Shown here one piece after another: positions 37,347 through 46,297 of a stretch of DNA of 64,000 bases; position 1 is the first letter of the stretch; each line of letters begins with the position of its first letter. The translations under genes were made by a program, and so were the position numbers. This DNA comes from CBDFKQ01 sp965248855 (GTDB lineage Bacteria; Bacteroidota; Bacteroidia; Cytophagales; 172606-1). The notes below the pieces were generated by a model that saw only the letters and a program-made list of their open reading frames with translations, made no database searches and was not told the DNA's origin. Where the stretch lies: assembly GCA_965248855.1 (NCBI GenBank), contig CBDFKQ010000011.1, forward strand, positions 1 through 64,000. Direction: 5' to 3'.

Positions 37347-39413
37347 ATGGCACAAAATAAAAGTACATCCTTATTTCAGGCAGAACTTTTAAAACCTGCA
37401 TTGGTACAATCGATCATAAAACTGAACCCTAAGATTATGTATAAAAATCCGGTAATGTTTACTGTGGAAATCGGAACATTAATTATGTTTTTTGTTTGTA
37501 TAGGCATATTAATGGGTAATCATTCACAAGGTGGTTTTATTTATAACTTTATAGTATTCATTGTTTTATTGCTTACGTTACTTTTTGCAAATTTTGCTGA
37601 AGCGATTGCTGAAGCAAGAGGCAAAGCACAGGCAGAAAGTTTAAGAAAAACAAGGGAGGAAACACCGGCAAAATTAATTGTTATCGTTGGAGAATTAAAA
37701 GTGAATGAGATTCAAATTATTTCTTCTTCACAATTAAAAAAAGGGGATATTTTTGAATGTGAAGCAGGCGATATAATTCCTACAGACGGTGAAATTGTTG
37801 AAGGCCTTGCAACCATTGATGAATCGGCAATTACCGGTGAATCTGCTCCCGTAATTCGTGAATCCGGTGGTGATAAATCGTCAGTTACAGGTGGAACAAA
37901 AGTTCTTTCAGATAAAATAAAAGTATTGGTAACAACAGAACCGGGTGAGAGTTTTTTAGATAAAATGATTGCCTTGGTAGAAGGAGCAAGCAGACAAAAA
38001 ACACCCAATGAAATAGCATTAACCATTTTACTTGCTGCCTTTACACTTGTATTTGTTATTGTATGTGTTACTTTAAAACCATTTGCCGATTACGCTCAAA
38101 CTCCTATTCCTATTTCTGCATTTATTTCTTTATTTGTTTGTTTAATCCCAACTACAATTGGAGGATTACTTTCTGCTATCGGTATTGCGGGGATGGATAG
38201 AGCGTTGCGTGCTAATGTAATTACAAAATCAGGTAAAGCTGTTGAAACGGCAGGAGATCTGGATGTTTTACTTTTAGATAAAACAGGAACAATAACTATT
38301 GGAAATAGAAAAGCTACAAATTTTTATCCGGCACCTGATACAGATCAAAAAGATTTTATAGAAGCATGTGTATTAAGTTCATTGGCAGATGAAACCCCGG
38401 AAGGTAAATCAATTTTAGAATTAGCACAAGGCAAAGGCAATAAGCTTCCCGTAATTTCAAAAGAAGAATTTGAACATAATGTTGAATTCATAAAGTTTAC
38501 AGCTGAAACAAGAAGCAGTGGAATAAATTTACCAAACGGGAAGAGAATAAGAAAAGGTGCTTTCGACTCCATAAAAAAAATAGTTGAAACCGCAGGAAAT
38601 TCTGTACCAATAGAAGTTGATAATCAGGTAAAAAAGATTGCGTCAAACGGTGGTACTCCTCTTGTTGTTTCTCAAAATGAAAAAATAATGGGTGTGATAG
38701 AATTACAGGATATTATTAAACCCGGTATTAGTGAAAGATTTGAAAGATTAAGAAAGATGGGAGTTAAAACTGTAATGGTAACAGGTGATAACCCTTTAAC
38801 TGCGAAATATATTGCAAACATTGCAGGTGTAGATGATTTTATTGCCGAAGCAAAACCGGAAGATAAAATGAATTACATAAAAGCAGAACAGGCAAATGGA
38901 AAGTTAGTTGCCATGATGGGAGATGGGACTAACGATGCACCTGCTTTGGCACAAGCTGATGTTGGCGTGGCAATGAACTCCGGTACTCAAGCTGCAAAAG
39001 AAGCAGGAAATATGGTTGATTTAGATAACGATCCTACTAAATTAATTGAAATAGTTGAAATAGGTAAACAACTATTAATGACACGCGGAACATTAACAAC
39101 ATTTTCTATCGCTAATGATGTCGCTAAATATTTTGCAATTGTACCTGCTTTGTTTATTGTTTCTATTCCCGGTTTAAGGGCCATGAATATAATGCACCTA
39201 CATTCACCCGAAAGCGCTATTTTATCTGCAGTAATATTTAATGCGATTATTATACCTGCACTTATTCCTCTTGCTTTAAGAGGAGTGGAGTATAAAGCAA
39301 TTGGAGCCAGCGCATTATTAAGAAGAAATTTATTGATTTATGGTTTAGGTGGAATTATTGTTCCATTTATTGGAATTAAGTTAATTGATCTTGTTGTTGG
39401 TTTATTTGTTTAA
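37347..39413 (+). CDS. kdpB: Potassium-transporting ATPase ATP-binding subunit KdpB
   Basis: KdpB is the P-type ATPase that powers the Kdp pump. From the ATG at 37347 it has 688 residues, starting MAQNKSTSLFQ. An upstream in-frame TTG overlapping the kdpA stop would add 18 unusual residues and is unlikely. The actuator motif ITGES is near 168, the phosphorylation site LDKTGT is at about 310, and VTGDNPLTAKYIA and MMGDGTNDAPALAQADVGVAM complete the hinge, so it should be active. Membrane segments flank these domains in the usual KdpB order. It is followed by kdpC after 35 bases. Confidence 0.95.
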   Translation: MAQNKSTSLFQAELLKPALVQSIIKLNPKIMYKNPVMFTVEIGTLIMFFVCIGILMGNHSQGGFIYNFIVFIVLLLTLLFANFAEAIAEARGKAQAESLRKTREETPAKLIVIVGELKVNEIQIISSSQLKKGDIFECEAGDIIPTDGEIVEGLATIDESAITGESAPVIRESGGDKSSVTGGTKVLSDKIKVLVTTEPGESFLDKMIALVEGASRQKTPNEIALTILLAAFTLVFVIVCVTLKPFADYAQTPIPISAFISLFVCLIPTTIGGLLSAIGIAGMDRALRANVITKSGKAVETAGDLDVLLLDKTGTITIGNRKATNFYPAPDTDQKDFIEACVLSSLADETPEGKSILELAQGKGNKLPVISKEEFEHNVEFIKFTAETRSSGINLPNGKRIRKGAFDSIKKIVETAGNSVPIEVDNQVKKIASNGGTPLVVSQNEKIMGVIELQDIIKPGISERFERLRKMGVKTVMVTGDNPLTAKYIANIAGVDDFIAEAKPEDKMNYIKAEQANGKLVAMMGDGTNDAPALAQADVGVAMNSGTQAAKEAGNMVDLDNDPTKLIEIVEIGKQLLMTRGTLTTFSIANDVAKYFAIVPALFIVSIPGLRAMNIMHLHSPESAILSAVIFNAIIIPALIPLALRGVEYKAIGASALLRRNLLIYGLGGIIVPFIGIKLIDLVVGLFV

Positions 39414-39448
39414 CATAAAATTTTTATATTTTTTAAATATTAAATAAA

Positions 39449-40015
39449 ATGAGAAAAAATATATATCAAGCCTTAATGATGACTGTTTTAACAATCGTTT
39501 TTCTGGTTATAGTATACTCGGCAGTTATTTTTAGTGCAGCACAGATGGCACCAAACCATGGTAAGGGAAGGGTGATTGAAAAGAATGGTAAAATTATTGG
39601 TTTCACCAACGTAGGACAAAGTTTTACTGTTGATAAATATTTTTATTCACGACCATCAGCAGTTAATTATAATGCTGCGGGGTCCGGAGGGTCAAATAAA
39701 GCACCATCAAATCCGGAATATTTAAAACAAGTGCAGGCAAGAATTGATACATTTATTGTTCATAACCCAATAATAAAAAAATCACAAATACCTGTTGAAA
39801 TGGTTACTGCATCAGGCAGCGGACTTGATCCTCATATTTCACCTGAGTCCGCATTGATCCAAATACCACGAATTTCAAAAATTCGAAATATTTCGGAAGA
39901 TAAAATAAAAAAACTTGTTGAAGAACATATAGAATATCCTTATTTAGGTTTTTTAGGAACTCATATGATCAATGTACTTGAATTAAATGTTGCACTTGAC
40001 AAATTAAAAAACTAA
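39449..40015 (+). CDS. kdpC: Potassium-transporting ATPase subunit KdpC
   Basis: KdpC is a single-span subunit that binds to KdpA and KdpB and raises ATP affinity. The 188 residues show one N-terminal membrane helix (about 8-32), then FYSRPSA (family: F-SRPSA, about 66-71), GGSNKAPSNP, and the C-terminal ASGSGLDPHISPESA block, all characteristic. The length is normal. It ends the kdp operon. In related bacteria a porin and a KdpD-like sensor gene often follow; here only a hairpin and a possible signal-peptide relic lie downstream. Confidence 0.94.
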   Translation: MRKNIYQALMMTVLTIVFLVIVYSAVIFSAAQMAPNHGKGRVIEKNGKIIGFTNVGQSFTVDKYFYSRPSAVNYNAAGSGGSNKAPSNPEYLKQVQARIDTFIVHNPIIKKSQIPVEMVTASGSGLDPHISPESALIQIPRISKIRNISEDKIKKLVEEHIEYPYLGFLGTHMINVLELNVALDKLKN

Positions 40016-40016
40016 A

Positions 40017-40047
40017 TATCTATTTATCAATATTGATATATTCATAA
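40017..40047 (+). repeat. Copy C of the dispersed 31-base AT-rich repeat
   Basis: It begins two bases after the kdpC stop. The core TATCAATATTGATA is a perfect palindrome. It matches copy A (opposite orientation) at 29 of 31 and copy D at 26 of 31 positions. Confidence 0.55.
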
Positions 40048-40165
40048 ATGAAATCAATTTTCAATTATTCAAAAAAATATTTCAGTTATTTATTTTTTCA
40101 TCACATCTATTTATTTTAAAATATGAAAAAGAGTTTGGCTTTAAATCCCTCGCCTGGTCTAAGGT

Positions 40166-40218
40166 ACTGTCATAAAAAGCAAAATATTTATACAAAATAA
40201 TTTGCTTTTTATGACAGT
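40166..40218. repeat. Perfect 18-bp inverted repeat (hairpin) after kdpC
   Basis: Bases 40166-40183 pair perfectly with 40201-40218 across a 17-base loop. No T run follows, so it is not a standard terminator. It is longer and more perfect than other stems nearby. Confidence 0.7.
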
Positions 40219-40364
40219 TATTGCCAAGTGAAAAAGGTTTTTACTCATTCGCATTTTTACTTTCTATATTTGGTGCAATAGCAGTTCAGAAAAATACAAG
40301 AGATAGTCAGGATTTGCCGGGAAAAAATTAAAAAGTATATTAAGATTTGCTATTATATATTTTC

Positions 40365-40802
40365 TTAAAAGTTTTTCAACAACCCCAATGCAACCCAAGC
40401 CAATAACCAATACCTTCCAAACTTGCCGATTAACATCCATAAAACTGCCGGTATAAATGGTAGTTTCATTAAACCTCCAATTGTAACAACTATATCACCA
40501 ATAAAAGGAATCCATGATAATACCATACTTACTGCACCCCATTTTTGCACGATAAGTTTAATTCTTTCATATCTTATCTGATTTTTTCCGGAAAGTTTTT
40601 TAATAAATAAATCTCCACCTTTCATTCCCATATAAAAAGTGGTTAAACCGCCTGACAGGTTTCCACTCGTTGCAACTATCACAGGCAAAAGCCATTTTTT
40701 TTCTTCAATAACCAACGCTATAAATGCAGGTTCCGAACTTATTGGAACCATACTCGCTGATAAAAAACTCCAACCAAACACAACCAGATAAGCCCAAATC
40801 AT
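40365..40802 (-). CDS. YqaA family membrane protein
   Basis: This 145-residue inner-membrane protein belongs to the YqaA branch of the DedA/SNARE-associated superfamily, whose members are thought to move lipids or metals across the membrane. It has about four hydrophobic stretches: one at the start with SFLSASMVPISSEP, one after the polar KKW, one with GAVSMVLSWIPFIGD, and one at the C-terminal end. The Pro-rich re-entrant SMVPISSEP and the SWIPFIGD loop are typical. The substrate is unknown. It lies behind the pgm-type gene but is separated from it by a terminator, so it needs its own promoter in the short gap. Confidence 0.82.
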   Translation of the reverse strand: MIWAYLVVFGWSFLSASMVPISSEPAFIALVIEEKKWLLPVIVATSGNLSGGLTTFYMGMKGGDLFIKKLSGKNQIRYERIKLIVQKWGAVSMVLSWIPFIGDIVVTIGGLMKLPFIPAVLWMLIGKFGRYWLLAWVALGLLKNF

Positions 40803-40818
40803 TCTTTAATAATAAAAA

Positions 40819-40846
40819 AAACTCCGCAATACTTATTGCGGAGTTT
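40819..40846 (-). terminator. Terminator of the phosphohexomutase gene
   Basis: A perfect 12-bp stem with GC core (40819-40830 with 40835-40846, 4-base loop) and a T run on the minus strand, 18 bases after the mutase stop. Confidence 0.88.
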
Positions 40847-40864
40847 GAAAAATATAATTTTTAT

Positions 40865-42595
40865 TTATTTTAAATCTAATTCTTTAACTATTTTATTTAC
40901 TTTTTCTTTCAATTTCTCCATCACCAAATCAAAATCCTCTTTTCTCGCTAAAGGCTCATTCACACTTACATAAAATTTAATTTTAGGTTCAGTACCCGAT
41001 GGCCTTGCAGAAATTTTTGTACCATCTTCTGTAATAAATTGTAATACATCCGATTTTTCGTAAGGTGTTGCACTTGTAGTTCCGCTAATTAAATCCCTGT
41101 CTTGCATTAGTTCATAATCCATAAGTCTGTTAAGCGACGAACCTGCAACTGTTTTCGGAGGATTATTTCGCATATCATTCATCATTTTTTTAATTTCCTC
41201 TGCACCGGACTGTCCTTTTTTTGTTAATGAAATTAATGTTTCATAATAAAAACCGTATTTAGCATACATTTCGCGCATCATATCAAAAAGACTAATTCCA
41301 CTGTCTTTTGCATAAGCAACTAATTCTGCAATCATAGCGCAAGAAGAAATGGCATCTTTATCTCTTACAAAATCACCAACTAAATAACCATAGCTTTCTT
41401 CACCGCCTGCAATAAATTTCTTTTTTCCTTCTCTGTCATGAATAGCAGACGCTATATATTTAAATCCGGTGAGAGTATTAACGCATTCAACTCCATAATC
41501 TGCTGCCATTTTATCAATCAGGTCAGTAGTTACAATCGTTTTGGCAATAAATTCTTTTCCGGTTATTTTACCGGCATCTTTCCATGCTTTCAGTAAATAA
41601 TAAATAATTAAGCTTCCTGTTTGGTTGCCATTCATTAATTGCCATTCATTGTGATGGTTCTTTACTGCAATACCAACTCTGTCACTATCGGGGTCGGTAG
41701 CCATAACTAAATCGGCATCAATTTCTGCTGCTTTTTTCATTGCCAGGCTGAGTGCTTCCTTTTCTTCCGGATTTGGAAAAATAACAGTTGGGAAATTTCC
41801 ATCAGGTACTGCCTGCTCTTCTACTATATCAACATTAGTAAAGCCCATTGCTTTTAAAACAGGAGGGACCATCGTAATTCCTGTTCCATGAATAGAAGTA
41901 TAAACGATTTTCAAATCTTTTTGACGACGAATTACCTCCGGAGAAACAATATTTGATAATATTTTATCAATATATTTTTTATCTATATTGTCATCCAGAG
42001 TTGAGATTAATTTTTTATCGGAATTAAAATTTACTTCGTCAACTGATTTTATTTTTTTTACTTCTTCAATAATATTTTTATCATGAGGTTTGATAATTTG
42101 ACCGCCATCGTTCCAATACACTTTATAACCATTATATTCTTTTGGATTATGCGAAGCTGTGATAACAATACCTGATTGGCAACCCAACTCACGAACTGCA
42201 AATGACAACTCAGGAGTAGGGCGTAATTCAGAAAAAACAAATACTTTTATGCCATTAGCAGATAACACATCGGCAGTTGTATTAGTGAAAAAATCACTTT
42301 TTATGCGACTATCATGTGCAATAGCCACTTTAATTGTTTGGTTTGGATATGTTTTTTTTAAATAATTGGCAAGGCCCTGAGTAGCCATTCCAATTGTATA
42401 TTTATTCATTCTATTTGTTCCCACACCCATTATTCCTCTCAAGCCTCCCGTTCCAAATTCTAAATCTTTATAAAAAGAATCAGTAAGTTCTGCTTCGTTC
42501 TTATCTGAAACTAATGTTTGAAGAGTTTCTTTAGTTTGTTCATCGTAGTTACCGCTAAGCCAAATATTAATTTTGTCTTGAATTGATTTTTCCAT
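40865..42595 (-). CDS. Phospho-sugar mutase (phosphoglucomutase/phosphomannomutase family)
   Basis: This 576-residue alpha-D-phosphohexomutase interconverts sugar 1- and 6-phosphates in the cytoplasm. The active-site Ser lies in ITASHNPKEYNGYKVYW (about 140-156), the Mg2+ loop in ATDPDSDRVGIAV (about 298), the sugar-binding loop in GGEESYGYL (about 394) and the phosphate-binding loop in RPSGTEPKIKFY (about 552). Length and the GGEESYGY form match the PgcA-type enzymes of Firmicutes and Bacteroidota that act mainly on glucose and sometimes on mannose or pentoses. The gene is single, with its own terminator. The exact sugar is not decided by the sequence. Confidence 0.9.
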   Translation of the reverse strand: MEKSIQDKINIWLSGNYDEQTKETLQTLVSDKNEAELTDSFYKDLEFGTGGLRGIMGVGTNRMNKYTIGMATQGLANYLKKTYPNQTIKVAIAHDSRIKSDFFTNTTADVLSANGIKVFVFSELRPTPELSFAVRELGCQSGIVITASHNPKEYNGYKVYWNDGGQIIKPHDKNIIEEVKKIKSVDEVNFNSDKKLISTLDDNIDKKYIDKILSNIVSPEVIRRQKDLKIVYTSIHGTGITMVPPVLKAMGFTNVDIVEEQAVPDGNFPTVIFPNPEEKEALSLAMKKAAEIDADLVMATDPDSDRVGIAVKNHHNEWQLMNGNQTGSLIIYYLLKAWKDAGKITGKEFIAKTIVTTDLIDKMAADYGVECVNTLTGFKYIASAIHDREGKKKFIAGGEESYGYLVGDFVRDKDAISSCAMIAELVAYAKDSGISLFDMMREMYAKYGFYYETLISLTKKGQSGAEEIKKMMNDMRNNPPKTVAGSSLNRLMDYELMQDRDLISGTTSATPYEKSDVLQFITEDGTKISARPSGTEPKIKFYVSVNEPLARKEDFDLVMEKLKEKVNKIVKELDLK

Positions 42596-42655
42596 GTTTA
42601 TTGAAAATAGATTTAAGTTTTTTATAAATTTTGTCCGAAAATTTATAATATTTTT

Positions 42656-43768
42656 TTACAAGGCCTGATCTAAATCATCAATTAAGTCATCCACATGTTC
42701 TATCCCGACAGAAATACGTAAAAGATTTTCGGGTGTTGCACTGTTATCACCTTCAACAGATTTCCGATGTTCTATTAAACTTTCAACTCCACCCAAACTG
42801 GTAGCACGGGTAATCAATTTCAATTTTGCTGCCATTTTAAATGCATTTTCCCGGTTACCATTTACTTCAATTGAAAGCATTGCACCAAAATCCTTCATTT
42901 GTTTTTTTGCTATTTCATGTTGAGGGTGAGATTCCAAGCCCGGGTAATGCACAAGCTTAATTTTTGGGTGAGTAGATAAAAATTTTGCTATTTTTTTTGC
43001 ATTTTCTGTTTGTGTTTTTACTCTTAAAGGCATTGTTTTAATACCTCTTGTAATAAGCCAACAATCAAAAGCTGATTGAACAGCTCCACCAAAAACTTGT
43101 ATTTTTTTTAATTTTTCAGCCAAATCATTATTTTTTAGAACAATCGCACCGCCAAGCACATCACTATGACCACCAAAATATTTTGTTGTTGAGTATTGAA
43201 CGATATCGGCACCCAAATCGAGCGGCTTTTGTAAAACGGGTGTTGCCCAGGTATTATCTACTCCACAAAAAGCATTGTTTTCATGTGCTATATCTGCAAT
43301 TGCTTTAATATCAGAAATTTTTAATAAAGGGTTAGAAGGTGTTTCAACCCAAATTAATTTTGTGTTAGGCCGGATTGATTTTTTTATTTTTTCTAAATCA
43401 GTCATATCAATACCAGATACTTGAATGCCAAGCGGACCATAAATATCTTTAATTAAAACACCTGCCGCATAATACATATCATCGCCAATTAATACATGGT
43501 CGCCTGCTTTTAACAATTGAATTATTGCAGAAATAGATGCGAGACCCGAAACAAAAGCAAAAGCATGCATACCGTTATCAAGAGCAGCTAAACTTTTTTC
43601 TAATAATTGCCTGTTAGGGTTATCAATGCGGGAATAAATTAGATTATGAGGGAAAGTACCATCTTCAGCCCTTTCAAAAGTGGTTGACAGATATATTGGC
43701 GTTGCTAAAGCACCTGCATTTTCATCATGCATTTGTGTGCTTTGTATGGCCAGTGTTTCAATGTTCAT
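42656..43768 (-). CDS. PLP-dependent trans-sulfuration enzyme (cystathionine gamma-lyase/synthase family)
   Basis: This PLP enzyme of the Cys/Met metabolism family has 370 residues from the ATG at 43768; an upstream TTG would add nine residues outside the family. Tyr45 lies in the conserved YSR phosphate-contact motif and Lys196 in YSTTKYFGGHSD is the Schiff-base lysine. SGLASISAI and the C-terminal RISVGIEHVDDLIDDL are also typical. Such enzymes cleave or form cystathionine in cysteine and methionine metabolism. The exact reaction (gamma-lyase, beta-lyase or gamma-synthase) cannot be told from motifs alone. The TSLGGVESLIEHR segment is shared by all of them. It is single and divergent from rimP. 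Confidence 0.88.
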   Translation of the reverse strand: MNIETLAIQSTQMHDENAGALATPIYLSTTFERAEDGTFPHNLIYSRIDNPNRQLLEKSLAALDNGMHAFAFVSGLASISAIIQLLKAGDHVLIGDDMYYAAGVLIKDIYGPLGIQVSGIDMTDLEKIKKSIRPNTKLIWVETPSNPLLKISDIKAIADIAHENNAFCGVDNTWATPVLQKPLDLGADIVQYSTTKYFGGHSDVLGGAIVLKNNDLAEKLKKIQVFGGAVQSAFDCWLITRGIKTMPLRVKTQTENAKKIAKFLSTHPKIKLVHYPGLESHPQHEIAKKQMKDFGAMLSIEVNGNRENAFKMAAKLKLITRATSLGGVESLIEHRKSVEGDNSATPENLLRISVGIEHVDDLIDDLDQAL

Positions 43769-43882
43769 AAATAAGCAAATTAAATGCTGTATCAATAATA
43801 ATTTGCAAGTTATGTAATAGCATTAAATTAGTTTCTTAAAAAAGTATTTTGTTTAAGTTTTAAATGAAAAAAAATAATAAAA

Positions 43883-43913
43883 TATCAATTTATAGATATT
43901 AATATATTCATAT
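43883..43913 (+). repeat. Copy D of the dispersed AT-rich repeat
   Basis: Matches copy C at 26 of 31 positions in the same orientation. It lies about 115 bases upstream of the PLP enzyme start (minus strand). Confidence 0.5.
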
Positions 43914-44062
43914 TTTATTTTTTAATTTTTAATTTTTTATTTTTTATTTTTTTCGAAAAGGTTTTAGTTACAGAGAGCGATATTTCTTTGAAATTTATAA
44001 CTGATTTTTTTGCAATAGGCGTTCTAATACACCTGAAATTTAATTTTATTAGATTTTTGAAA

Positions 44063-44093
44063 TTATTAGTATACTGATATTGATAAAACGATA
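44063..44093 (-). repeat. Copy E of the dispersed AT-rich repeat
   Basis: Read on the minus strand, it matches copy A at 26 of 31 positions; both contain GATATTGATAAAACGATA or one mismatch of it on the plus strand. Only 149 bases separate it from copy D, in opposite orientation. Confidence 0.5.
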
Positions 44094-44251
44094 ATAAAAA
44101 TATTTTCTTTTTCTTTCCTCTTTTTTCCTTCCTTCTTATATTAACAAATCAATTTTTATCAAATAATAATTCATTTTAAGGTTTGAGAAAAAGTAATTTT
44201 TAAAATAAAAGATAACATTTTACAATAATTTTTATTTGTTTTTAGCAGTCA

Positions 44252-44283
44252 TTTGCATTATGCCTAATTAGTTATTAATTTTG
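44252..44283 (+). promoter_or_regulatory. Promoter of rimP-nusA-infB
   Basis: TTTG at 44252-44255, 20 bases, then TAATTTTG at 44276-44283 is an exact match to the Bacteroidota consensus. Transcription should begin near 44290, leaving a leader of about 50 bases before rimP. Confidence 0.75.
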
Positions 44284-44304
44284 TAAAGAAAATGTAGGAT
44301 GTTG

Positions 44305-44336
44305 AAAGGGGAAACACCAACCCCTTTTTTGTTTTG
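44305..44336 (+). promoter_or_regulatory. Leader hairpin with T run before rimP (possible attenuator)
   Basis: AAAGGGG (44305-44311) pairs with CCCCTTT (44321-44327), followed by TTT and GTTTTG. This is terminator-like, yet it lies between the promoter and the rimP start at 44343. It could cause partial early termination that NusA itself would modulate, or merely fold near the ribosome site. Confidence 0.5.
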
Positions 44337-44342
44337 TAGGGT

Positions 44343-44810
44343 ATGCAATTAAAAGAAAAGATTGAAGAAATAGTTTCGGAGCGCTTAAGTGAAGAGTATT
44401 TTATCGTTGAAATAATTATCGGAGGCACAAGAGTTAAGCCAAAAATAACAATTCTGTTAGATGGTGATGATGGAATAACGATAGACTATTGTGCAGAAAT
44501 AAGCAGGAAAGTGGCAAATGAAATTGAAGAAAAAAATATAATTGATACTGCTTACACTTTAGAAGTTTCTTCTCCGGGCATTGATTTTCCATTAAAATTC
44601 CTACGCCAGTATATTAAGAACATCGGCAGGAAATTGGAAATTGAGTTAATTGACGGAAATATAAAAACCGGAAAACTTGAAGAAGTAAATGAAGGTATTT
44701 TGTATTTGTCGGCTGATAAAAAAAAGAAAACAATCGAAGAAGCTGTTAAACAAGAAATTAAATTGGAGGAAATAAAGAAAGCGGTTGTAATTATATCGTT
44801 TGGCGATTGA
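44343..44810 (+). CDS. rimP: Ribosome maturation factor RimP
   Basis: RimP helps assemble the 30S subunit. The 155 residues show the two-domain plan: an N-terminal alpha/beta domain with LSEEYFIVEIIIGG and ILLDGDDGITIDYCAEISR (about 38-56), the ending YTLEVSSPGIDFPL (about 76-89), and a C-terminal SH3-like barrel. The LEVSSPG motif is the family signature. The first gene of the classic order rimP-nusA-infB, it follows the promoter and leader hairpin described above and precedes nusA by 80 bases. Confidence 0.93.
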   Translation: MQLKEKIEEIVSERLSEEYFIVEIIIGGTRVKPKITILLDGDDGITIDYCAEISRKVANEIEEKNIIDTAYTLEVSSPGIDFPLKFLRQYIKNIGRKLEIELIDGNIKTGKLEEVNEGILYLSADKKKKTIEEAVKQEIKLEEIKKAVVIISFGD

Positions 44811-44890
44811 AATTCTTTTTTAACAAGTCCAATATTAAATTTCTATAATATCCAATAAGGAATTACTCAGAGTATAAATTAGAATGATTT

Positions 44891-46141
44891 ATGAATAGCA
44901 ACAGTATATTAGTTGAATCGTTTGCCGAAATTCTTCGCCTAAAAGGAGTTGATCGCCCAACAATGATAAGGATACTGGAAGATGTTTTCCGTACCATGAT
45001 TCGCAAACAATATGGCACTGACGAAAATTTTGATGTCATCATCAATGGAGAAAATGGGGATTTAGAAATCTGGAGGTTCCGCGAAATTGTTGATGATAAC
45101 TCAGAAGATATTTGGGATGCAGATAAAATTCCATTTGCAGAAGCTAAAAAAATTGAAGCTGATTTTGAAGTAGGAGAGCAGGTTGCCGAAGAGGTTAAAT
45201 TAAATGCCTTTGGAAGAAGAATTATTCAAACTGCAAGGCAAACCTTAATTCAGAAAATGAAAGATTTGGAAAAAGAAAAGTTTTTCCAAAAATATAAAGA
45301 TATGGTTGGCGAAATTATTGTTGCTGAAGTGTATCAGATATTAGCACGAGAAGTAATATTAATTGATGACGATAATAACGAATTAAGTTTACCAAAAAAC
45401 GAACAAATTTCAAAAGACAGGTTTAGAAAAGGTGATACTGCTAAATCAATAGTAAAACAGGTTGAGATGGTGAACGGAACGCCAAAAGTTATTTTATCGC
45501 GTACATCTCCGGTGTTTTTAGAAAGATTATTTGAACAAGAAGTACCTGAAATTTATGATGGTTTAATAACTATTAAAAAAGTAGTTCGCGAGCCCGGGGA
45601 AAGAGCAAAAGTTGCAGTTGAATCTTATGATGACAGGATAGACCCCGTTGGTGCTTGCGTAGGAATGAAAGGTTCACGTATTCATACAGTTGTAAGGGAA
45701 TTAAATAACGAAAATATTGATGTAATCAATTATACCGATAATCTTGAACTTTATATTGCACGGGCTTTAAGTCCTGCAAAAATCGGAAATGTTAAAATTG
45801 ATGAAGATGAAAACAGGGTTTCGGTTTATTTAAAACCGGATCAGGTTTCTTTAGCAATTGGTAAAGGCGGTCAAAATATAAAGCTTGCCAGCAGGTTAGT
45901 TGGTTTAGAAATTGATGTATTCCGCGATTCATTGGAAGGTGAAGATGATGAAGATATCGATTTATCAGAATTTGATGATGAAATTGAAGATTGGGTTATT
46001 GAAGAGCTTCGTAGAGTCGGTTTGGATACAGCAAAAAGTGTTTTAGCAAAAAGTAAAGAAGATTTGGTTAGAATGACGGAGTTGGAAGAAGAAACAATAA
46101 CAGAGATATTAAATATATTAAATCAGGAATTTGAAGCTTAG
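44891..46141 (+). CDS. nusA: Transcription termination/antitermination factor NusA
   Basis: NusA binds RNA polymerase and controls pausing, termination and antitermination. The 416 residues contain an N-terminal RNAP-binding domain (about 1-130), an S1 domain (about 135-200), and two KH domains (about 205-350, with CVGMKGSRIHTVVRELNNENIDVI and the second GKGGQNIKLASRL). A very acidic stretch (EGEDDEDIDLSEFDDEIEDW) leads into a short C-terminal helix-hairpin-helix repeat. The two acidic repeats of E. coli NusA are reduced to one, as is usual in this phylum. It is the likely feedback regulator of its own operon. Confidence 0.94.
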   Translation: MNSNSILVESFAEILRLKGVDRPTMIRILEDVFRTMIRKQYGTDENFDVIINGENGDLEIWRFREIVDDNSEDIWDADKIPFAEAKKIEADFEVGEQVAEEVKLNAFGRRIIQTARQTLIQKMKDLEKEKFFQKYKDMVGEIIVAEVYQILAREVILIDDDNNELSLPKNEQISKDRFRKGDTAKSIVKQVEMVNGTPKVILSRTSPVFLERLFEQEVPEIYDGLITIKKVVREPGERAKVAVESYDDRIDPVGACVGMKGSRIHTVVRELNNENIDVINYTDNLELYIARALSPAKIGNVKIDEDENRVSVYLKPDQVSLAIGKGGQNIKLASRLVGLEIDVFRDSLEGEDDEDIDLSEFDDEIEDWVIEELRRVGLDTAKSVLAKSKEDLVRMTELEEETITEILNILNQEFEA

Positions 46142-46297
46142 TACCACTTTAAAGGAACTAAAGGTTACTTTTTATTTTTACATGTATAAAAGCAATTCAG
46201 TCTGTTTGTAGGTTTTTTTGTTTTGAATAATGAATTAATTAAAGTTTAAACTATAAAAAACCTGATTAAACAAAGAAGACCATTTTTAAAATAATTT

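Larger units (their letters stand above)
40016..40364. other. Gene-free region after kdpC
   Basis: 349 bases with repeat copy C at the start, an 18-bp perfect hairpin (both listed separately), and then a short frame that reads KGFYSFAFLLSIFGAIAVQ, like a signal peptide, before stopping at about 40331. There is no start codon in frame. It may be the relic of an outer-membrane protein gene. Confidence 0.45.
43769..44342. other. Long AT-rich divergent region before rimP
   Basis: 574 bases holding repeats D and E, a low-complexity stretch of T and A (about 43908-43950), the rimP promoter and the leader hairpin. No small gene or tRNA is visible. Confidence 0.6.
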
